A stretch of 64,000 nt of DNA from Rana temporaria. Taxonomy: Eukaryota > Chordata > Amphibia > Anura > Ranidae. Location: contig NC_053492.1 in NCBI RefSeq assembly GCF_905171775.1, positions 275,207,146 to 275,271,145 on the forward strand, written 5' to 3'. Each line of letters begins with the position of its first letter. Position 1 is the first letter of the stretch. The translations under genes and the position numbers were made by a program. The notes beneath the pieces were generated by a model. That model was not told the origin of the DNA. It did not search any database and worked only from the letters and a program-made list of their open reading frames with translations. This document shows, piece after piece, positions 33,533-45,907 of the stretch.

Positions 33533-36345
33533 TTCTTCTTTTGCTCCATTATGTGTAGCAGACAAGTTCGATTTTGTACTGTAGGAAAGGTATAGCCTGA
33601 AATTAGACCAGGGGATTATCAAGGTATTGAACACTTGCACCGGCAGGTTCTTGGTCCTGGTCACAGAGGTAGAAAAGGGACTTGCCGTTTTGGAGTCCTG
33701 GACATTGCTGCGGAAAAAGCCGCCATTGTCAGGTAGGCTGCTTTTTGCATGCCCAAAATTGAACTAGTCAGATGCAAAGTTGGGTGTTAAATATTGGTCC
33801 TTCTCTGGTGCAAGAGAACCATTGTTACTTTCACCAGAGCAAATTTTCCCCTGGGTTTTGGCCATGACTGTTTCACCATAGCCAAGGGTGCGGGAAATAT
33901 CCCGGTATGTACGCACAAAGTAGAGTGATGAATTATATGGTAAGAAAGTCCAGAAGGAGTACACAACACCTTGAGTGTAAACCATACAGTAGAGAAGCCA
34001 TGGCGAAAGGGCAGGAGGAAGGGCCTGTGTATCTTAAAGGGGCTCTAGGAGGAAGTGGTGGCAAATTGTGCAACCTGTCATGTGAGGTAACAACTGGTCA
34101 GCTGGCTCTACGAAGTTGAGATTTGAGCACCAAGTTTGAAAATTGTATACTGTAAAGTGAACACATTCCAAACATAGCTCCTGTTTTACAGCAACTGCCA
34201 GAGATACAGGGTGGCCCTGTCTTGATCGTCGATTCAAGCTGGACCCCATTGAGTCCAGTCATCGCTCAACATGGTGGGTATACTCCCAAAGTGGTCTTCA
34301 GGTTCTAAGCTCTATAGGAATAGACCATGGCACTGCAGCTGTAAAGCACCCAGTGACTCACTACACACGTTGCACAAAATGTCAAGGTGAGTGCCCATGA
34401 CTCATATGCTAGCAACGGAATGGGGAAGTTTATTTATATATTATTGAGGACTTTGCTCTCACCAAGCACAAAAAGATTATAAAATATGTGTACATATTTA
34501 AAACATGTTTATGCATCGCGATATCTTTTTGCTGAATCTGAAGTTGCAGCTCCCACATTTGTATTCTTATTGGTTCACTTGGTAAAAAGGGAATACACTA
34601 ATCAGTGCTGTACTAATAATTCATTGCTACGCTAAAGCCCAACATTCTGACACCAGTTTTGACAAATGAAGTCATCAAATAGCATAATACAATGAAATAT
34701 TTATGTTTTGCATATCAAAAAGTTTTAGACAATGAAAAAGATCAGAGTTACCTCTTGAGTCACCGTGGCTTTGTGTCATGATTAATTGACGCATGGTGGA
34801 CACAGATATTAGAGCATGCTAATGAAAGGCTGTCATTACAGAAGAAAGTTAATGCCAAGAATGTTGACTGCTCAATGATCACATACAGTGTGTGCATGGA
34901 AAAGATAGAAGCACATTACCTTGAGGAATAATAGCAGCAATTTATTATGTGTGTAGAATCTGCTCACTTTCCGAGGATGGGGGTATGTGAACAGAAAAAG
35001 GACAGCCTCTTTATAATGGATGGATGCACTTAATGCAGCATGCATGAATGATACTCTGTCCTGCTATGTTTTAAACCAATCACACACTCAATTAGGTAAC
35101 AAAACCAATCACTTTGCTCCATTCCCTATATCCCTTTTAAAATGTTTTTAATTGCAATGAAGCACAAAGCATCTATAACCAAGACAAAATCTATAATCTG
35201 TATTAAAACCTTCTAGCCTAGAACTATACCAAGCAACCAGGTGAAAAAATGACACACATCAAGGAAAGAAAGTCTTTGCAAATTCAAGTTAGTAATTCAG
35301 GACAGGCAACACAATATTTGAAGTCAGAAAGGTATCATTAGGGTCCTCAGCAATTTCTGCTAGATCTTGATAAACACTGTAATCATCTTGTATGAACACC
35401 TTTGGAAAAAGTGTCAGATCAGAGATGGAAAATCATACCGTTTTAACACAAAACACAACACATGGATGAAGCAAATTATTTCATGCTAAATTGTTCCATT
35501 CTGTCAAGCGACAGCTAAGGAAATCTCAGTCTCTGCAGCTGTCATTTCTTTTTTTCTTTTCAGGAGGTATCATTAGATTACTTACACATTTTATGCAAGT
35601 TAATAGCCAGGATATTATGTTCATGACTCATCAAAGCTTACTTAAAGATGTATTGGAAGCGTACAGAATAGGAGCAAGTCTAGTCAAACGTGTACAGCAT
35701 GACGTGATCAGCACAGAGCTTTAATGCTGTATTACACCCAAAAACGCTACACATGGAGGTTAAAAAGCAGCACAAACACCCCGCCATCATGTGCAATGCA
35801 CATGGTTGTGGTGTGATCGCCGGCAAAAATGGGTTAAAACAGGCGGTGCAATGCTGCCTTATGGCCTGTCAGTAGCCTTTGGAGTGTGATCTGGAAGTGG
35901 TACAGGCTTAAGAGGCAAGGGAGATTTAAATGCAAGTCTAAATCTACACTTAAACTCATCGATTTAAAAGGTTTTTGCAAAACATTTAGGGTAGATATAG
36001 ACAGGCTTCAGAAGCAAGGACAATTAGATGCATAATTCGCTTTCGGATCACTCTCCAGAGGATACTGACAGGCAGTAAGAAAGCAATGGGATGCCTCCTC
36101 ACCCACCAGTTTAACACCATTTTTTGCCATTGTGGGGCTTCTCCAGTGACTTGCATGTGTAGCGTTTGGGAGGCTTGCCAGCTGCCGATTGTTACATGTT
36201 GGGTCAGTTTAGCCGCAGTCACAGAGCAAAACATCCCTCTCCACTACCTATTGTAGCTTAAGGGGGGGGGGTGGTTGGAAGGAGTCAAAAACATGGCTCA
36301 ACTTCACATGTTTGCTGCCTCCCCAACAGCAAGTCTAAATGAAAC
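33533..36345. other. intron, nothing recognised
   Basis: Short minus-strand frames at 33985-33764 and 34249-34034 have no motif I can place. The rest is AT-rich and featureless, with a G-run near 36260-36269. Confidence 0.4.
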
Positions 36346-36619
36346 CTTAAAGTGGTTGTAAACCCCAGTCATCAAATGCGAACAGTATCTGTAGTGTTTA
36401 CCGGTCTCTCTCCAAAGCTGTAAGTGTCGCTTCTCTCTGGTGCTTCATGCCTGTTACCAGCATGAGTCCCTTTACTCAAATCAACTCTCAGAGTGTATAA
36501 GCTGTAACTGTAGCTCCCCACCCCCTCCTCTGTACTCCTCATAGATGCAGGTGGATTTGATCACAATTGTGCTCTCTTGAAGGGTTGTAGACAAAAGAAG
36601 ACTGCAGATAAAAAACTAA

Positions 36620-37197
36620 AACTTGTGTAAAAGAAAAGTGGAACCTTCGCTTCTCCCCCCACTCCGGTGCAACATTTGGCACTTTTTGAACAGGTACTCA
36701 TTTTTGATAGCAACTGTCCTTACTCCTGGGAGACGCAGTGGAGCCGTCCTTCGGAAGTTCGGCCCCCCCTCCTCCTTCCTCCGCCACCTGGCCAATTGGA
36801 AAGCACTATGCGCATGCACAGTAGGGAACCGGCTGTAAAGCCTAAAGGCTTCACTGCCGGGCTCCCTTATTATGAGTGTCAGTGGCTGCACACTGAGAGC
36901 CGATCTGAAAATTGGCTCGGGTGCAGACATCGCGGGAACCCCAGGCAGGTTTTGGCTTCACATCCAGTTCCCTACTGTGCATGAGCGAAACTTGCTGAAT
37001 TTTCCAATTGGCCCGGTGGCGGAGAAGGGGGGGCCGAACTTCCAAGGGATGGCGCTGGGGCCCCATCTCCCGAAAGTCGGGACAGGGACCTGTCAAAATC
37101 AGGTCCCCGTTCCCCCCTAAAGGTGCCAAATGTGACACCGGAGGGGGGAGGAATCTAATAAGTAGAAGTTGCACTTTTTGGTGGAACTCCGCTTTAA
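36620..37197. mobile_element. Fold-back MITE ending TTAA
   Basis: The left arm with CACTCCGGTGCAACATTTGGC (about 36660) is complementary to the right arm GCCAAATGTGACACCGGAGG (about 37124). It contains GCGCATGCACAGTAGGGAAC and its counterpart near 36968. The right border is TGGAACTCCGCTTTAA; the left border is degraded. A TTAAAGTGGTTGTAAACCCC terminus at 36348 may belong to a separate relic. Confidence 0.6.
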
Positions 37198-37512
37198 GTT
37201 CAAGGTATGCCATTAATAATGGTCTAGTTTGCTTCTACTCTCATCCCGACTATCAAACCATCAAATGGCTGGTGTCATAACTGATTATATATACAGCTCT
37301 ATGGCATTTGCAGATCATACAGAGACTAAGATGGTAGCTTCTTTAGCTGTAAAAGTATAGGAGGGTTTAGTTTGGCTTTAAATGGGTTCTTTTTACCCTC
37401 TGCTACATTTGTTGGACAGCTTGGTCTGTTGAAATAACACTTTCTGGCTGGCTCAACAGGTGAAAAAAATTTGAAACATCTGCCCTATAGCTCTACTCTT
37501 ACTGAATATCTC

Positions 37513-37935
37513 TAACCCACAACAGAGAAAAAACAACATTTTTAAAAACGTAATTTAAAATGATCGTGTGTGTGGGCAAAACGTTGTTTTAGGTCTTCTG
37601 AAAAACAACAAAAAAAAATTTGAACATGCTTAAATTTTTTATGTTGTTTTTCAAAACGTTGTGTCATAAAAAATGATCGTGTGTGGGCTAAAACGACGTT
37701 TAAAACAACGTTTTTAAACCGACGCATGCTCAGAAGCAAGTTATGATGTGAGCTTGAATGGAACAGAGTGCCATCGTACGTGTTGCACGTAACCGCTTTT
37801 TGCTAGAGCATTTTGAAAAAACGATGGTGTGTAGGCAACGTCGTTTTTTAAAATGAAGTTTGAAAAACGTCTTTTCCATGAGAAAAAAACAACATTTTTT
37901 TACAAGACAAAAAACGACCGTGTGTACGCGGCATA
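37513..37935. mobile_element. MITE with GTGTGTACGCGGC end
   Basis: The right end ACGACCGTGTGTACGCGGC matches the termini of the MITE at 5816-6233. The interior consists of AAAACGTTGTTTT-type blocks in both orientations. The left end is unclear. Confidence 0.6.
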
Positions 37936-37978
37936 AAAGTACAATAGTAGTCAACACTTCAGAAAACCTCTAAAATGT

Positions 37979-38418
37979 TTAAAGGGTCACTAAAGGAATT
38001 TTTTTTTTAGCTAAATAGCTTCCTTTACCTTACTGCAGTACTGGTTTCATGTCCTCATTGCTCGTTTTTGCTTTGATGTTGCTGTAAAACTGCTCTGATC
38101 TCCACACTTCCTGGTTGTCTGGCTCCTTATAACCATCATACTGGGAGCTTTTCATGGTGGTCTAAGCTGTCATTACTGTGTGTCTAAAACTCCTCAGAAC
38201 CAATCAGATTGGATTTGTTTGTTTTTGTTCTGTGGGTCTCTTTACTTCACATAAACATAAAATCAGTTTAAAAACGAAAGTGAAACTACAGGCACATTAT
38301 ATGATTGAATTTAATCTATGTTTAATCATTTTTAAAAGGAATCAGTTAACTTTTATGTCTCTATACCCTGTAAACAGTCATTGTAGCAAAAAAAAAATTT
38401 CCTTTAGTGATCCTTTAA
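37979..38418. mobile_element. TTAA-flanked MITE
   Basis: Runs from TTAAAGGGTCACTAAAGGAA to TTCCTTTAGTGATCCTTTAA. The ends are complementary apart from one base, and TTAA is at both borders. 440 bp without a gene. piggyBac-like target site. Confidence 0.85.
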
Positions 38419-39539
38419 GCCAGGCAACACCTCCGATATTAGACCATAAGAAGAAACTGTGCTTAAAGAGAAAGTAAATTAAGTTTGAATAAAAAAATTA
38501 TCCTAAAGTGACACAAGCGGCAACTCTACTGTTGGATATTGGCACAATGGGACTCAGATTAACATAAAAAAAGTCAGAGTGTGTGTCCTCAACAACCTGG
38601 CCAGGGTCTTTCTGCAGTGTTCCAATAGGGTCCCTTTAGAGGCAGATGTTTGAGCTGTAGTGATCGTCTATCATCCTCTTGGGCTCATCCCCAAAAACAT
38701 GGAAAAGATGCTCCACATAGTGCAAAACCTTGTAGTACATTAAAAGTAGAAGATTGGACTTACATCAGTATATAGCAAATAACACCCTTAAAATAAATGA
38801 TCACCGGCCAGCATACAAGCCACACTTCCGGGAACAGAGACACGTGATAATGTCGCACTGCTCCGCCCTATGTGTTGTGTCACAGGTTACGTCGTTTCGG
38901 GCACAGGCACCATCGCTGTATATGTACACAAATATGTGGGAAAGCCTCAATCCGAGTCACAGATTGGCCAATTCTTAACCTGCAACTAAGCCTCGGTTAC
39001 AGTCGTATCTACTCAAGGCTGGGAGGAGTTTGTTAAGAGGGTTAACCAAGCCTCAATATAAAAAAGGCAACCAATTAAATTAGTGATGCACAACAAACAT
39101 TAACAAACTAAGCCTTTCCTTATATTACCAATGTGTTCGTTGAGCCTGACCTGTAAGTCTCATTAGTGCTTCACACATACTGAAGGCCACTGAAGCATGT
39201 AAACACCAGTAGTTGAATAGTAAAAAAAGGGCTTAATATTCAACGTTTTAAAGGATACCCCCTGTAAACAAGAGGTTTAATAGGCAAAAACAGATCCTAG
39301 GACCCCATTACTGTGTAAAATTTGCCAAGGTTTATGTATCAGATGCTTAATTGAGTGATGCTGTATAGAGTATGAAGTAATAAATGGGAGGGTCCATTGT
39401 TGGTGGCATTAGTCGATCTAGGCTTCTCCATCAATAATGTATTTTTTATCAATCGCCTGAACACTAAAGGCTGTATTCATTAGTAGTTCTACATGGGGAT
39501 TTCAGCCATGAACAATGATGGCAACCATGTAAAAAGGAA

Positions 39540-40115
39540 AAAAAGGATTTATATCCGTGGGTTTGAAAAAGGTGACAAACCTTCCCCCCTTTAATCGAGA
39601 TCTTCAAAATCTAAAAAGTGGATCTCTTCCAAACTATCCTCGGTTAAATTTGATGCCTCTGTTATTCAGAGACTCCATAAACGTATTCAGGCTGTCTCCA
39701 ACACCATCCCATAGGAGGTCATCTATATCTCTTACCCACAGGACCAACACCATCCTACACTGGGCATAGATGGCATCCTTCTCCCACTTGGACATTAGAA
39801 GATTTGCCAAGTCAGGGGCATATTTAGCACCATGGCAACTTCATTATCTGAATTTTCAAACCAAAAATAGTTGTGCTTCGCCAACAAACTTCAAAAGTTC
39901 AATTATGAAATCCCTCTTATGTTTAGGGAGGTCTGATTCCCGGTCCAAATAATATGCCACTGATGAAAAACCAAGATCATTGGGTAACTGTATATAATGT
40001 CACATTGGCTGTGACTAACTAAAAGCCTTCCTTAGGTTGATAGAATTGTTATCTCTAACCAGACATGCTATGTACTCGCCCACCCCGGGATGTAACAGAA
40101 TCAAAACTACCAACT
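39540..40115 (-). pseudogene. Penelope-like element reverse transcriptase fragment
   Basis: On the minus strand, in shifting frames, I read LPNDLGFSSVAYYLDRESDL, RDFIIELLKFVGE, KHNYFWF, GAKYAPDLANLLMSKWEKDA, DIDDLLWDG, SLNTFMESLNN and FKPTDIN. The GAKYAP-x-x-AN block and the R-x-IDD-L box are characteristic of the Penelope-type reverse transcriptase. Several frameshifts and at least three stops. The C-terminal GIY-YIG endonuclease was not found. Moderately sure of the family; certain that it is dead. Confidence 0.65.
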
Positions 40116-41224
40116 ATAGGACGACCGGGGGGTGGGGGTTAAACACTTGTGAATATTAGGAAGGTTGTATATTCCAGGAGTGCGTGGTTAAGTTGGTACT
40201 AAGAAAATGTTCTCTTTTCTATTTAAAACCCTTGCTGGGAGAAGACAGTAATATTATAGCCACAAGCAATAATCGCATCCTAAAAATCAGACATGCTGGG
40301 TATACCCATGTTGATTGATGGATACAATCAGCCTGTCCATACATGGTTTGAATCTCAGCCAGTTCCTGTTGAACCAGCAGAGATTCGAACAGGCCGGCTA
40401 TAGTTTACATTACAATACTTCAAGGGGCCTTTTTGTTATCAGGGCTATTTTCATAGTTTTTATGAATCTTATGTTCATACATATATTTTTAGATCATTAT
40501 TTACATTGGTGGTTGCGCTTGTCATCCTTTTGTTGCGTTTACATAGCCATTTAGTGCTAAATGTCATGTATTTATGGCCTCAGAGAAGAACAGAAGACAC
40601 AGAGAGAAGTCAAACTGCACTATGTTCTTGTCTGTGTACAGAAACAGAATCCCACATGTTTGACTCATTTATGCATGGTCCTGCTATAAACTTTTCCACA
40701 GGAACATGGTCTAGACATCTCATTTTTAATCCATTGAGAGCTGCGGTAGTTTGAGACAATGTAATAAATGCTTAAATTGTTCACGTGTGCATTTACATGG
40801 GCAGGGATTCAAAAATTAGCTTTGGGGGGTAATCCTTTTCACTGCTGGGCCCGAACACGAAATGCATCATATCGATTGCATTGGAGCCTACGCTTGTCAC
40901 CTATTACGGCTTTTGGCACCTGATATAAAACCCCACAAAAAACGCCAATAAAGCTGGCTACTTGTTGGAGGGCTGCTTGCTTTCCTCTCCTGATTCTCAC
41001 ACACACACACACGAGGACAGGTTGAGGATTGCCAGCTGCCTGCAGGACTCCAGCTTATGTTCAGACAGAGGGGGTTATGGAAACCATTTCATCCCGGATG
41101 GCTCCTGGTGGATGTGTCATGCTTCCACAACTCAGGATTACGTGAGTGGAAGATTTACGGTGTGCCTTTTATCTTTAAAGCCCAACTCCAATTTTGTTGA
41201 TAAAAAAATATTTCCGTCTGGGTG
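40116..41224. other. intron, nothing recognised
   Basis: A short CA run near 40999-41011; otherwise no features. Confidence 0.45.
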
Positions 41225-41232
41225 ATCTATAG

Positions 41233-41412
41233 CAGTGGTCATCAACCCTGTCCTCAGGGCCCACTAACAGGCCAGACTGTATGTACTACTTTGGGGAGAT
41301 GCAGACTAGAATACTGCAATCACTGAGCAGCAAATATTACCTGTGATGTATTTCAGTTATCTTGCAAACCTGGCCTGTTAGTGGGCCCTGAGGACAGGGT
41401 TGAAGACCACCG
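41233..41412. mobile_element. 180-bp hAT MITE (CAGTGGTC ends)
   Basis: CAGTGGTCATCAACCCTGTC and GACAGGGTTGAAGACCACCG are near-complementary; inner arms GGGCCCACTAACAGGCCAG / CTGGCCTGTTAGTGGGCCC are exact. Flanks ATCTATAG and ATATATAG match at 7 of 8 bases, an 8-bp hAT duplication with one change. Similar in design to the Charlie-like MITE at 50674-50849. Confidence 0.88.
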
Positions 41413-42202
41413 ATATATAGGGTTGCCACCTCATTCCTTTAAACCCAAACACATATGAATTACACTGGTTCTGAGGCAAATTGTATGCATATAAGTGATT
41501 AAAGCTGTACTCTGGTTTAAAATAAAACTAAAAAAAAAAAATCTGTAGTTTTTTTTTTTCCTAGCAACACAATGTGGAATATTGAAGTAGCTCACTAATA
41601 GCATCTTTAATGAACCAAAACCCACTTCTTTTAACATACTATATATGCCCATTATTAAGAATTGTGACAAGTCTGAAACGATTCCTTCTATTCCAGAGAC
41701 GAGACTATTAGGTAGTTACTTGAAAGCAAGTCAAGCGCATAATCACACATCTAAAACTTACTCTCAGAAGTGCATGATAAATAAAGGTTAAATAACAAAA
41801 CTCTGCAAAAGAACTACTTTCAAATTCAAGACAGCCAACCCTTCATATTTCAAACTTAAAATTAAATAAAAATGCCAACACTAATGACAAGAGGCTAATT
41901 CACACATTGGGAATTAGTATGACACACTGACAAAATCTATGGTAATAAGTTTTGCAGCTCTTGCACACCAGCACATGCAACGTATTGCTCCATAATAATG
42001 AGATTTAAAATTATGGCCTGTGATCACATCCTGAAACATCACACATACAGTACAAAAAGGGTTTTCTATGGAATATACATTATTTTCTAATAGGAGCTGT
42101 AGCATTTGTCATAATACTTGCTCTATTTTTCATTTATTTAGAAAGAACACACCAAGCCAAAAATATTGGCTATTCACTAAAAAGGATTTGAATTCAAGTT
42201 AC
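41413..42202. other. intron, nothing recognised
   Basis: AT-rich, ends at the donor side of the 42-kb exon. Confidence 0.5.
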
Positions 42203-42318
42203 CTGAACAGCATCATAATATAACTTCTTGGCTTCTTCATCGGTCTTGTCCGACATAAGCCATGCCTTTAACAAATATTCATAGAAGCTATCGCCAAGTC
42301 CACCCACAGACACGTGAT
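42203..42318 (-). CDS. MAN1A1: Mannosyl-oligosaccharide 1,2-alpha-mannosidase IA, exon (second visible)
   Basis: A 116-bp internal exon: acceptor TTTTCAG, donor GTAACT after CAG. It starts with AT, completing a histidine codon begun by C in the previous exon (phase 1), and ends in phase 0. It encodes 38 residues, HVSVGGLGDSFYEYLLKAW then LMSDKTDEEAKKLYYDAVQ. The aspartate of GLGDSFYEYLLK aligns with the catalytic D463 of human ER mannosidase I (family knowledge), so an essential active-site residue is present. The donor +4 base deviates from the commonest GTAAG pattern but still gives GTAA. Confidence 0.94.
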
Positions 42319-42386
42319 CTGAAAACAAGAACACAATCAATTGCTGTAGTTAAGAGAAATGCCTTAAAGTCAACACTCTACTTTAA

Positions 42387-42789
42387 GGCGCCATTCACGT
42401 CTTGGCGTTCCGAATTGAAACAATTTGAAATTGCGCCTGTACAATCGCCGTCACTTACAATAGCACCCCGATCGCTGCGCTATTTTGCCACGATTTGTCT
42501 AGTGACAATAGCAGTAAAATTGCGCAAACAGAATTGCAGGATGCCTGTCACCCAAAAGTAGTACAATCGCTGCAGAATCGCGCCACAATCGGGGTTCCAT
42601 TGGAAGTGATTGGGATCGCACGGGCGTCCTGAGAATTGCCGCTATTTGGAATCACAGGCAGAATAGGGGGGTGCCATTGTAAGTGATGGGAATTGCATGG
42701 GCGTCATGCGATTAGAAGCCATTTTGAATCGCGGGCAAAATCACTGCTATTCTTCACACGATTCTGAACGCCAAGATGTGAAAAAAGCC
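42387..42789. mobile_element. Harbinger-like MITE with TAA duplication
   Basis: Left GGCGCCATTCACGTCTTGGC and right GCCAAGATGTGAAAAAAGCC are complementary with a few changes, extended by GTTCCGAAT / ATTCTGAAC. TAA directly flanks both sides (42384-42386, 42790-42792). Internal near-repeats of the GATTGCACGGGCGTC type. Confidence 0.82.
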
Positions 42790-43103
42790 TAAAATGGCAT
42801 GTGTGAGCCACAAAGCATAGAAGTAACTGAAAGGAAAAAGTGATAGGGTAGCCAACTACCACCCTTGAAGTACTTTCCAGTATAGAATTTTCTGTGGGTA
42901 ATACACTTATTTTGAAGCCCAACACCAAAATGTTCAAAGACCCCCATTGTGCTACGACACAAAGTTTTCCCAAACTTGGACCTTTCCTTAACCCCTTCCT
43001 GCCAACTGTACACAGATATGCAGCCGTGTGGATGTGGGCCTTCAACTGAGGCCTTATATCTGCATACTCGTCTGTTCTGGAAGCATGCTGTGCAGTCTCC
43101 CCC

Positions 43104-44391
43104 TCAAAGGAGGAGAAGTAACCTGTGTGCACTTTTTTTTTTAAATTCCAGCTCCCCTATATACCCAATAGCATTCATGTACTTTTTTTTGCAAAAATAT
43201 CAAAGTTTTCATTAAATCTACAGACACTTACTTCACTTGCCCTCAATCATGTTTCCAAACATATCCATTGCTTCTGCCTTACTTCCTGGTCAGACTTCAA
43301 GTCATGACGCAGGAAGGAGTTGACCAGCTGACCTCATTAGCACACACCCAGCATCATCCACCCTCCTACCTACCCACCCACCCATTCCCAGCTGCATGTT
43401 TTTTTACATGAAATGCAATCACTCAATGATCACCCTTCTCATTAAATACACAATATACAATCAGATTGCATAGCGTATAGCCATCTTTATACACCTATAA
43501 AGGTGTATAAAGGTGCGCTTTCAGTGCCATTAATTGTTAGTGGCACACCAAACACACATTTTGCCATGTGAAAAAAATAAATAAAAAAACAGTAGCAAAT
43601 TGCTGCAAAATGCACAGTAAAAAACACACACAACCCACAAAATGCCAAAATGTCTATAAGCCACATGTAGTGCATCGCATTGAAATCAGAAGGCTACCCT
43701 ATGCGTGTCACAGGAAAAACTAGCCCAAAAATGTGCACTCCCGCTGTGCTAGATGTGAATAGGGCCTAAAAAGTGAAATTGGTGCAACACCACAAGAAAT
43801 GCGCGGCACCAAAAATTGCAGTAAAAACACACCAAACTCCGCCCTAAAAACAAAAAAGTTCTGAAGCTTCTTTGAGACAATTGCTGCGTGTAGGGCAGCC
43901 CTTCAGGTGGATGGGTTGCTCTATATGCGATGAGTAAATATGCTCCAAAACACCCCCCTCGCTTAAAAAAGAATAAAATGTATCTGGGAATGCAAGTTCT
44001 TGCTATGCAGAGTTCTGAACTGGGCTTGACAGTGGAGTGTTTCTGTCCACTCTCTCCTATGTACTTGTATAAAGACGGCCATACACTATGCAATGTGATT
44101 GTACATTGTGTATTTAGTGAAAAGGGTGATCACTGATTGATTGCATTTCATTTAAATGGGCAGCTGAATGGGTTGGTGGGTGGCTAGGTAGGTAGAAGGG
44201 TGTGTGCCAATGAGGTCCACTAGTTAACTCCTTTCTGTGTCATGACCTAAAGTCTGACAAGGAAGTAAGGCAGCAGCAATGGATACGTTTGGAAACATGG
44301 ATGACGACAAGTGAAGCAAGTGTCTGTAGATTTAATGGAAAGCTTTGATATTGAATGAATGCCAACATTGGTACATAAACTTCTCCTTTAA
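43104..44391. mobile_element. 1.3-kb fold-back element
   Basis: Left arm (about 43104-43500) and right arm (about 44045-44391) are imperfectly complementary over some 300 bp, for example TTAAATCTACAGACACTT with AAGTGTCTGTAGATTTAA, and AAGTCATGACGCAGGAAGGA with its diverged partner near 44231. The right border is TTCTCCTTTAA, the left TCAAAGGAGGAGAA, consistent with a TTAA site. The spacer (43500-44045) may contain a second small element. Confidence 0.82.
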
Positions 44392-45252
44392 CATTGGTTT
44401 TACCCCCTGTCACTAAGGGATTAACAGGTACAAAAGTCTTTGCAAAAAGTCATATTTGTGTTTCAATATAGAACTTATTCTGAGGCGAGACACTGCTACT
44501 TGCTGAACCAATTCATACATTTTATATTCCTCCAACAGAGTACAAACAAACTCTCCATATAGAGATTATATCAGACATGAACGAGCCTGTGCTCATGCTT
44601 CTGACAAGTGTCTATGTGGTGTCCTATCTGAAATCTCCAACCATAAAAATTGAAACCATAGTATGACAATTTAATTTGCATCCAAACAACTGACATGCAT
44701 TCAAAAGGAGGCAGAATATTAAAAAAAATTACAAAGCAAATTAACTGCCATAAAAAGGTGTTCCTGCCTACCAGTAAGTAAAAACATGCATTCTAGGAGA
44801 AAGGACTATTGCAAAGCCTGCGGCTGGTGGAGACAATGTTTGCTCTACAGAACACTTCAAAGGTATTATTGGTCAGAATGAGAAAAGAAAAGGGGAGACA
44901 TATAGGCCCTTGTTTCTTCATGGGATCCCTGCAGCAACAAGAGTGTAGTTGTAAAGGGGTTTATAACATAGGTTAGTTATTGGTTAAGCAAGGTCAGGCG
45001 ACAGTAGGGGTTGGAGAGGTCAGTGGGTTAATTGAGGTCAATTTCAGGTGAAGGTTCTGGAAGGTTAACAGCTGAAGTAGGGATTGGTCAGTGAGGTCAG
45101 GTGGTTTAGGGGCTTCTAGAAGGGCTGAGAGGTCAAACAGGTATTGGACAATAATTGTGAGGTGGTCTTTAAGAAAGTTCTGGAAAGCCTGTCATAGCCT
45201 ATTCAAGGGACTGGGTCAGCTTGGGTCAGTAAAAACAAAACAAAAGAGCTAG

Positions 45253-45907
45253 TGAATTATAAGAGATTTTTGTTTTAGTAAAAACAAGTGATTTATACTC
45301 ACAAACGAGAGTTTGAATACAGCTTTGTCAATTAATCAGACCAGTCTTCTTGGTCCCTGCCAGCAAGACTTGATACCGAGCAGTGCCGGCCCAAGACATT
45401 GTGCTGCCTGGTACCAAGAATGAAATGCTGCCCTCCCCCAAAAAAAATTACGCCCACCAAAATGCCCCCACATTCATTATTTTATATCATGATAATTAAA
45501 GTGGACCTATCATGGCTCTATACATGTATATAGGAGTATAAAAAGGACCTGTTATGGCTCTATTCATGCAATTAACCCCACAGTGGAGTGGAGAGTGGAA
45601 CGGGAGGAGCGGTCGGGCGGCCATTAGCCCCACACTGGAGTGGAGAGTGGAGCTGGCGGAATGGGATGGCGTGCAGGCAGGAAATTTGCTGTCCCCCTGA
45701 AAGTGCTGCCTGGTACAATGGTACCATCGGGTCCCATGGTAGGGCCGGCCCTGATACCGAGGATTCAATGGTACCCTTTAGCGGCGGAACGGCTTGCTGG
45801 CAGGGACGAAGAAGACTGGTCTGATTAATTGACAAAGCTGTATTCAAACTCTCGTTTGTGAGTATAAATCACTTGTTTTTACTAAAATAAAAATCTCTTA
45901 TGATAAT
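45253..45907. mobile_element. Near-perfect palindrome split by a hAT MITE
   Basis: Arms of about 110 bp: AAGAGATTTTTGTTTTAGTA...GGTCCCTGCCAGCAAG (45261-45366) against CTTGCTGGCAGGGAC...TACTAAAATAAAAATCTCTT (45792-45899), with very few mismatches. Without the hAT insert (45381-45753) the element is about 275 bp with a loop of roughly 50 bp. Class unknown. Confidence 0.88.
45381..45753. mobile_element. hAT MITE (CAGTGCCGGCCC ends)
   Basis: Left CAGTGCCGGCCC, right GGGCCGGCCCTG. An exact 8-bp duplication ATACCGAG lies on both sides (45373-45380, 45754-45761). 373 bp, no coding capacity, with an internal duplicated CACACTGGAGTGGAGAGTGG block. Confidence 0.93.

Larger units (their letters stand above)
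31277..42202 (-). other. mannosidase intron, about 10.9 kb
   Basis: Donor GTAACT at 42202-42197 and acceptor CTTAG next to 31277; phase 0. It contains a hAT element with tandem repeats, several MITEs and a Penelope-like remnant. From 33533 to about 36345 and from 38419 to 39540 I recognise no genes; 33540-34250 has short open frames on the minus strand that I could not assign. Confidence 0.9.

Noticed and set aside
33764..34249. Minus-strand frames considered as a retroviral envelope or polymerase relic
   Set aside because: No diagnostic motif or gene order around them; left unassigned.
36616..37213. Several 80-120-codon frames on both strands
   Set aside because: They follow the arms of a fold-back MITE and mirror each other; no protein family match.
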